From positions 2,356,001 through 2,420,000 of the forward strand of contig NC_092407.1 of assembly GCF_009017415.1 (NCBI RefSeq): a DNA stretch of 64,000 bases. Reading direction: 5' to 3'. The notes under the pieces are model-generated. The model was not told the origin of the DNA and ran no database searches. It worked only from the letters and a program-made list of their open reading frames with translations. A program made the position numbers and the translations under genes. Positions within the stretch are counted from its first letter, which is position 1; each line of letters begins with the position of its first letter. The stretch comes from Aspergillus flavus. Its lineage: Eukaryota; Ascomycota; Eurotiomycetes; Eurotiales; Aspergillaceae. This document shows, one piece after another, positions 57,233-64,000 of the stretch.

Positions 57233-60200
57233 ATATTAATCATATTTCGTTTCCCCCTACCTTCCCTTATTGCATGTCTGGACCTCCCGATAGAGGTAGA
57301 AAGTTAGGGCATGATGGAACCTCCTGTCGGGAAGAGACTCAAGTAATTCCTACTACTTACATGTGTGTATCTGCAACCCACTTCCTCCCTTCCGGTCCCC
57401 ATGAGGCCGCGGGGAAGTAGCCTCAACCTTCCGCAAAGTTCAACTGACCCAATTTAGTGTCCTTTTATGGGAGACTCGTCCGAATCTCTGTCACAAAATG
57501 GGCACAGACGCGAGGCCCAGACGATCGGCGAATCAACGTGCTTTGATCGCGAGGCCCTCATTTTGAATAGAAAGTAACCAAAGCCCTTGATTTGTCACCA
57601 GTGCAATGGTTTGAATTTGATCTACACGGGCCATAGAAGGTAAATGTATCGAATCCCCTTGCATCGACGTCTTCAATAGTCGATCTGAGCCAATGGCCGT
57701 CAACCATGAGGTTATGTCTCCTCTTAATCTACCTGGGATAGCATCGTATTCCTTCTCCACCCTCCCATCTAGAGACTCATGATGACTAAGTAAAAATAGT
57801 GCCTATTGTCTGCTGCCATGCGCAGGCACTGTGGCTGTTGCGGAACTGGTTCCGGCGCTTGTCCGATAGATATTCAAGACATAGGTTCGGAGAATACCAT
57901 CGTGAGTCCAGCATCCCAAACTGAGAACCAACTATTCTAGATCTTGAGCATCATCCACAGGCAACTCAGATCGGACATCCGCGAACTGCAGCCACAGCCA
58001 TGATGAGACAAGGGGAACCCTTGTCCTTTGGGTGGGTTCGATCGCTCGAGCTACGGAGTACTCCGTTTTCGATTTACAATGTATGTACATACAGTCATCT
58101 TGCAGCAGGCTCCATCTCACTCCCCTGTCTAGGGTAGCACATTGCCAGGGACCTAGAATATTCGAAAGATTGACAAAAGTACCAATGAAGCACCTTGACG
58201 AACCATGATAATGAACCATACATTAACATCCGACGCACAGGCGGACGCAGGTTCCCCGAGGTAAATCCCTCCTCCGCAGGAGGTGTTCAGAGCCAGATAG
58301 CACGAAGCAAGGACTCTGGGGCAGAGAGTAAATCATCCCCAAATCAAGAAGTTGCCTGAGACATTCTCAGTGAGGAGTCGGTGCCTACCAGACGTTGAAT
58401 GTTTAACATGACCACATCGACCAATACTCGATCTCGACGCCATCGTATCAGAATCGACATTATCAGCGAGTATAGCCGAATGCGGCCGAGACGCTATCTT
58501 CCTAGCTTCCATAGAAGAAGGGGGTCAAAACACAGAGTTTCTGATCGTCACAGCCCCCGAGACGGACCCATTCACTTGGGTCACCGGGAAATCCCAGTGA
58601 CCAGGATCTGACGGCTGTCAGACCCAACGATTATTAGTTCTGGGCTCTGGTTTCTTATTTTGGTTAAGACTGTGCTTAAGGCTGTCACCTGCTACGGAGC
58701 ATGGTGATTTGGAATTGGTTTATTTGATGACGTCTCCAACGGGAGAGACAGATTTAGATCGCTCGAGGAGTTTCGCTAGATCCAACTAACAGGCCAAGGT
58801 GGAGATTGTTCAGTGAGGTCGCTCCGTAAATGGGATTCACGATGCTAGGATTTTCATGCTGGTCATCAGCCCATGAGGTCGGCGGCTTGCCCGCCCATCA
58901 TCCCTACCCGGGATCTTTTGAGGCAGAGCCCGGGGACGGCGTACTTCGGTGGAGATGAAGAGAAGCGGAGGATCCAAATACGGCATATTGGGCCCAAGTT
59001 CAAACAATACAAACAAGTGCAACAGCCCAGATGATGTGTGGACTGTTGTGACCCCGTTAGGATGGTTAGTGGTGGGTCTCATGGCAGCCCGGATAAGATC
59101 TGTCATATTCGAAATTCTAGGGATCTGCGGGTGAGTATGAAGAATTCAGTGGGCCCCATGCATCTAGCAAGTGTTCTTTCGCTCAGCTAGCCCCACGTTC
59201 CGTGCTCGCCCATCCCTTGGGAGCCATGAGGCTATAGCCTATGAGTTACCAAAGATCGGTCTGCTCCCCTGGATATAGCAGTCCCGTATTAATTTTCCCA
59301 CTTTGCACCCGTTTCCCGTTACGATGGTGGATGATTCGTTTTTTTACCCGATTGGGGGAGTTTCGACTCTAGACTGACTCTGAGCGTTAGTAACCAAACC
59401 GCAAACGCTTTAATTAAGCACTAATACAAGCCAAATTCAGGACTAGGAGTGCCCCGGTCCTCTTAGCTTGATGAGTTGGCAATGCCTCCATCCATCTATC
59501 CAATTCCTGCGAAAGAGGTCAGAATCACGACGAGCATACCATGGTGAACCCCTGTTTGAACCAACAAACTCAACCTTGCACGTACTCGTCACCCAGGCAC
59601 GAACTCTTTTCGAAACTCAAAGGAGACCATCACGCACACAGACGGATGGATGTATGCATGTACGTACCTATGTACATACGTCGCATACGTACCTTTTGCA
59701 ACCGAATTGCTCTCAAGCTATGTACATCCTAGAGCCAGTCATGTGTACCTACATTGAACCTTCACGATGCCACCGAAATTGTCCGAGCGGCCTGGGGGTT
59801 TGGCCAATTCCTCATATATTCTCCGATATACCAGGGTCTGGACGAGTCGATACTCCATAATATGGCCTGTTATTGGTGACCCAGACTGTGGGAGCAGGAA
59901 TACCTGAGAGGGGACGTGTGAGGTTTGAACCTTAATCGGCCATCCTCCAGTTGCAAGGGCTTTCCTTCCCTTGGGAAGTTCTCTCTCTCGGAACTCATCC
60001 ACACCAACGGGTTTGCACATTTAACTCCATTAATTCGTACGGCGATGTGCAATTGAGGGTTATCACTTCCCGAGATGAGCTCCTGGTTACTTCGTATGGT
60101 CGAGCTACTGTGTTGGTAGTGTTACACGGCAGGATATCCAGCGGGGGTCAGTGCAATAGCACCAATCTTATTAGTACCGACTAGGTGCCTCACCTTAGGG

Positions 60201-62126
60201 CACGATCAACATCACCGACCACGATCAAATCGAATCCTTCAATTGCGACACTCCTTATACATTTGCCACCCTGAAGTAAAAAAAGGAATTGGAAAAAAAG
60301 AAAAAATCAACCTAAAAGAGTAAGTCATAAATAAATGAACGTCACGACAAGAAGCCTCAACGGGACCCCAAACTCGCCACGGTACTCGAACAGTCTCGAA
60401 CAATATGATACATCACATTGACCCTCGAAGCCCTACCCACAATAGACCAACCTATCAACCACACAGACACCCAACGCCTCCTACCGGTTTTAAAACGCAC
60501 ACACATACATTTAACGACCTGCATCAATGACTACATGCATACTACTGCTACCCTCAAACAGGGGAAATCCCTCCCCCCAGGGCTAACCCTGTGCAATGGG
60601 GAACTTCATGTATCAAGTCTCATCCATTCGCTGGGAGGTGGCCACGACGACGTTCTTCGCCGACTGGGGCGAGATTCGATGTCTAAGTTAATCGACTCGT
60701 GCTCGTGTTTCAGGTTGTGGCTCTTGTTGCTCCAATAGTTTATTGCCGCCGACATAGTATTATCAGCATACGTACATACATCCGACATTTCTTTTGATAT
60801 ATGCATGCAGTGCAGCTTCCCTTTTTTCCCAATATCCGCTATTACGCACATACGGAGACAGAGGACCATTATCCACTTCTGCAAGGATCAATTACCTCTG
60901 CTGAACAGCGTGCAGACAAGCCAAGTAGTAGTATCCTTTGTATGACGATAGCAAGGTATCCATCCACATTGACCATTATTGCCACCGAGTCCACGAAGCC
61001 CAAAACTTTGCTACCTTCCTTCCACTCCTTCATACCTACGACACGACACTAGACCAAAGCAACGCACCCTCCAGGACGTGAACCGAGCTCCGTAACGTAC
61101 CAGGCATCCATCCACCGTCCAACGCCACGTAGAGCCACTCTCCCTCAAGGCATTGCCAATTCCCTCAACACCCTGGAGACAGACAAACCACCTTACATCA
61201 CTTACCGATCCAGACATAACCAAGCAGACATAGCTGAGACTTAACCTCGAAGGGAAAAAAAAAAAAGCAAGCCTGAGGCATCCACAACCATATGCGGCAG
61301 GTAGTATCGCATAGAAAGCTGCAAGGCATGATGACCCCCATTGTATCTATCATATCAAAAAGAAAATCCACCACATTCCAAATAGAAACCAAGCTTTTCA
61401 GTTCCAAGTTTTTTCTACCTTCCTTGGTTTTCTGCATCCATAATTCTTCAATAGAGGCCCCCGTCGGTACCCAAATCCAATAAACACGGACTTTCCTCAC
61501 TTTGCTGTCAAATGCCAGGGAACAGACACCCCCCCAGCAGATCCCGGCCGTCCAAACTCAAGACCCCATCTATCGTCGAAAGGGAGAGAGATATACTCAT
61601 TCACGGGGATCGGGAGAGAAAACTCAATGAACAAGCCACTACTTACTCGGAATGGTAGGTAGTAGGGAAACCCACCTACCACAAAACCCTCCCCCCCCCA
61701 TGCTCCATTGAAGGTAAAAACGCAATGTCAATCCGTACATAAACAGATTAGTCCCATTCTCCACATTTCCTAAAGCGTACCTGGCAGAACTACCTGTCAT
61801 CTGGTCCAAAGTACCAAAGGTCGACTCCGTAAGAGACTTACTAAACAGAGCTACCGACATCACCACGATATCCACACCTACGGGAAATAGAACGAAGGGA
61901 GGTAAAGCCAAGAAAATTAAAATATAAAAATAATCAAATTATAAAAATAAAAAGAGAGAACAAGAAGAAGGGAAAGAAAGCCGCGGCTCCCCCGACCCTT
62001 TCTTCCACATGGTCGAAACCTAGGAATTTTGTTCCGGCCACACCAGATACGCGATCAGATCCACGAGTCTCCAGTGTCTATCGGCCTCAGACCTAATAAT
62101 TACCCAAACTATCCATCACCTTCTTG

Positions 62127-62144
62127 TTTTTTTTGGGGGGGGGG
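62127..62144. repeat. T8-G10 homopolymer junction
   Basis: Eight T followed by ten G. Likely polymorphic and error-prone in sequencing; no function is evident. Confidence 0.7.
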
Positions 62145-63470
62145 CTTTCTTGTTCCTGGAAACTGATATCTATCCCCAATATTTAAACATTAAAGCTCAC
62201 CTGCACGGGTCCTGTTCGAGTACCTTAATTTTCCTGCACGGTACTAGTAGTGCCATCTATCTACTTTTGGCTTCCCGTGTGAGTATCTTGTCTTCTTTGT
62301 CTGTTGACTTCCAATTCCTCCTTCACTTGCGCTCCCGGTCCCCACAAAGGTACATATTGATGTTTATTGGCAAGGAGGGAGGTGAATGAAACAGATATAG
62401 ATCTGTCAATTGAAACTATATCGGATCGGCAGAGGCTGATCATCGTTCTCTGTCGAAGGGGAACGAACACCCACTCAGCCACCCCTTAAGATAGGATATT
62501 ATATATCATGATCCGGAAATTCGAAGTAGAGTCGTTCCCTTCTTGTCACGATTTGTCAAAGGATAAACCTTAACTGGGATATGCTGAAGATAGCTGATTG
62601 CAGGACTCTCTGCAGGAAGCTGTATAAGGAGAGCACCCACCGTGCGAAATGACTCGTCGATTTATCTGCACCCATTGTGGGAAAGGTTTTGAAGAAGTGA
62701 CCCATGTAGGCACAGCTGTACGAAGCACATACCCTTCCACGGGCCGCTGGGTGCTAAATGCTCATGGAGATAACGCGTCCCGTCCTCAGATCCTTGTCCG
62801 CGTTCTGAATCGTGCACGATCTCAGAATCCCCTCATCGGTCGTGATACGTGTAATACAATATTAAGTAGTCTTCAGGGTAGTTGCAATGGTGGGCCTGGA
62901 TCTCTCTGGTCTCCACGCCAAAGACCGAGGAACCCCGGTTGCTATTACATGCCTCCACGAAGATCGCTCGTTACAATCAAAGAGTTATTGATTTACGAGG
63001 CAAAGGCATCCACCACCTTACTTACAGCACAAACTGTCCCTGGGGCAAGTGACCAAAGAATAAAAACATTTATGACACAAGTACATCGTCTGAAAAGGAG
63101 CGCTATAAAACAAGACTTTAGACGCCTGTATTCAACAAAGCGTGTGGCCCGCACGTAATTACTGATAGCAAGCACACTGGCTTGCCTCGAGACAGGCACG
63201 ATTGAACGGCTTCCGACATATTAACCACCAATTGCAATTTCATACAAAGTAAGACAAAAAAAAAAAGTAGACCATCAGCTGGAATTCGGATTTCCGCGGA
63301 GAGCGACAAACCCAGACTGCGAATTTGCTCAAACAAGTTCAATTATAGTCATAAAAACAAAGCACAGGAATCAATATACCCTTTGCTTATTAAGCAACTC
63401 TACACGGCTGTAAGTGGAGTCCGATAAAAGAAATAACAAAGTGCACAACGGTTTGGTATCGAAACATCCT

Positions 63471-64000
63471 TTACAGAGCATACTGGACCAGGGCACCGAA
63501 GACAGCGGCCAAGCCCATAGCAGGCATCGAGGAAACATCAAGAGCAGAAGCAGCGCCGGTAGAGGTGGCAGAAGCCTTGCCAGTGGAAGTGGTAGAGCCA
63601 GACTTGCCATCACGGGTCTCCGGGTTCGAGGTAGTCTTGCAGGTCTCCGTACCCTTGATGACCTCGCGGTTCTTTGCCATGTTGTCAAAGGTAGTGCAGC
63701 TGATGTTACCAGTGCTCTGCATGTTGAAGTCACCCCTAACCAACTTAAGAGAGTCAAGGTGGGCCCTAAGAGATATTGTTAGCACGAAATCTCAAATCTT
63801 TCATGTGATTGTCAGAGTCCAAACTTACTCGTTGAATTCACCGCTGAAATCAATAGCACCTGTGACGGTCTCCAGCTTGGGGAAGTCGATAACGTTAAGC
63901 TTGTCACTGCGGGCAATCTGGAAGCCACCGTTGACAGTCTTGAGCACAGGCATGCTGATGTTGCTGAGCTTGCTGTTATCGTTGAAGATCAAGTCGCTGG
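63471..64000 (-). CDS. ecm33: GPI-anchored cell-wall protein Ecm33, 3' part
   Basis: C-terminal part of a GPI-anchored protein; the 5' end lies beyond the right edge. Exons (minus) in view: 63829 to beyond 64000, and 63471-63765, joined in frame (GEFNEAHLDSL). The visible part holds the last receptor-L-like repeats: LIFNDNSKLSNISMPVLKTV, FQIARSDKLNVIDFPKLETV and GAIDFSGEFN. A CTTFDN segment with CTTSN-type Cys comes next. A Ser/Thr-rich stalk (SGSTTSTGKASATSTGAASA) and a hydrophobic C-terminus (MGLAAVFGALVQYAL), the GPI-attachment signal, follow. Ecm33 is needed for cell-wall organisation and normal morphology in yeast and in Aspergillus. It and Anp1, a mannan enzyme 10 kb away, are both cell-wall genes. 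Confidence 0.95.

Larger units (their letters stand above)
56312..63470. other. 7.2-kb gene desert between bHLH factor and ecm33
   Basis: I see no credible gene in this stretch on either strand. Open frames are short, low-complexity or lack splice partners. The longest isolated one, 62649-63158 (169 codons, start MTRRFICTHCGKGFEE), has a CxxC but no matching His pair. The region holds an AT foldback (57161-57232), TACGTACC words near 59661-59693, an A12 run (61255-61266) and a T8-G10 run (62127-62144). It probably contains the long upstream control region and 5' leader of the bHLH gene and the ecm33 3' UTR, and could hold non-coding RNA. Confidence 0.55.

Noticed and set aside
62649..63158. 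169-codon plus-strand open frame starting MTRRFICTHCGKGFEE
   Set aside because: It has one CxxC but no properly spaced His pair for a zinc finger, no other domain and no splice partners. Composition looks like intergenic DNA. Transcript data would be needed.

Overview
The window is nuclear DNA from a filamentous ascomycete, most likely Aspergillus or a close relative in the Eurotiales. Nearly every gene has several short introns of about 45-100 bp with GTANGT donors and CTAAC-like branch points. Genes lie tightly packed on both strands. The gene set is fungal: GPI-anchored Ecm33, an Anp1-type mannosyltransferase, Rad52, a fungal VAP/Scs2, a sphingolipid delta-4 desaturase and mitochondrial porin. 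I see no tRNA, rRNA, CRISPR array, intact transposon or prokaryotic sequence. Coding coordinates below are my own exon joins. Each intron-containing complete model sums to a whole number of codons, but no transcript evidence was available.

Left end (1-5.3 kb): a small accessory group of an aromatic-type FAD monooxygenase (minus; cut by the window edge), an MFS monocarboxylate-type transporter (plus) and an alpha/beta hydrolase with an Asp nucleophile (minus). It looks like a compact catabolic or secondary-metabolism module. Gene-poor DNA follows (5.3-7.4 and 8.4-11.1 kb) with hairpins and degenerate repeats, interrupted by a mitochondrial SAP-domain protein (Aim34-like). Next comes a flavocytochrome b2-type lactate dehydrogenase without an obvious mitochondrial presequence.

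Middle (13.8-31.8 kb): TatD nuclease, Siw14-like phosphatase, an unrecognised 533-residue protein, an Avt-type vacuolar amino acid transporter containing a 12-nt exon, an unrecognised 713-residue RG-rich protein with a duplicated HIFGxHxLPG motif, Rad52 (two MluI cell-cycle boxes upstream), a UBA/zinc-finger/UBX protein, and a VAP-family ER tether.

Right half (32.5-56.3 kb): sphingolipid delta-4 desaturase, methionine aminopeptidase 2, a mitochondrial J-protein, porin, asparagine synthetase (with a TGACTCA/GATA element upstream), SUMO E2 Ubc9, an SPF45-like splicing factor, a peroxisomal AMP-forming acyl-CoA-synthetase-like enzyme ending in AKL, a YciI-family protein, an Anp1-type mannan polymerase subunit and a bHLH transcription factor with a short upstream coding exon. 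A gene desert of about 7.2 kb then separates this factor from the 3' end of ecm33 at the right edge.

Most of the window is conserved housekeeping DNA. The parts most worth a second look are the left accessory cluster, the two unrecognised proteins, the 7.2-kb desert and the micro-exon architectures.
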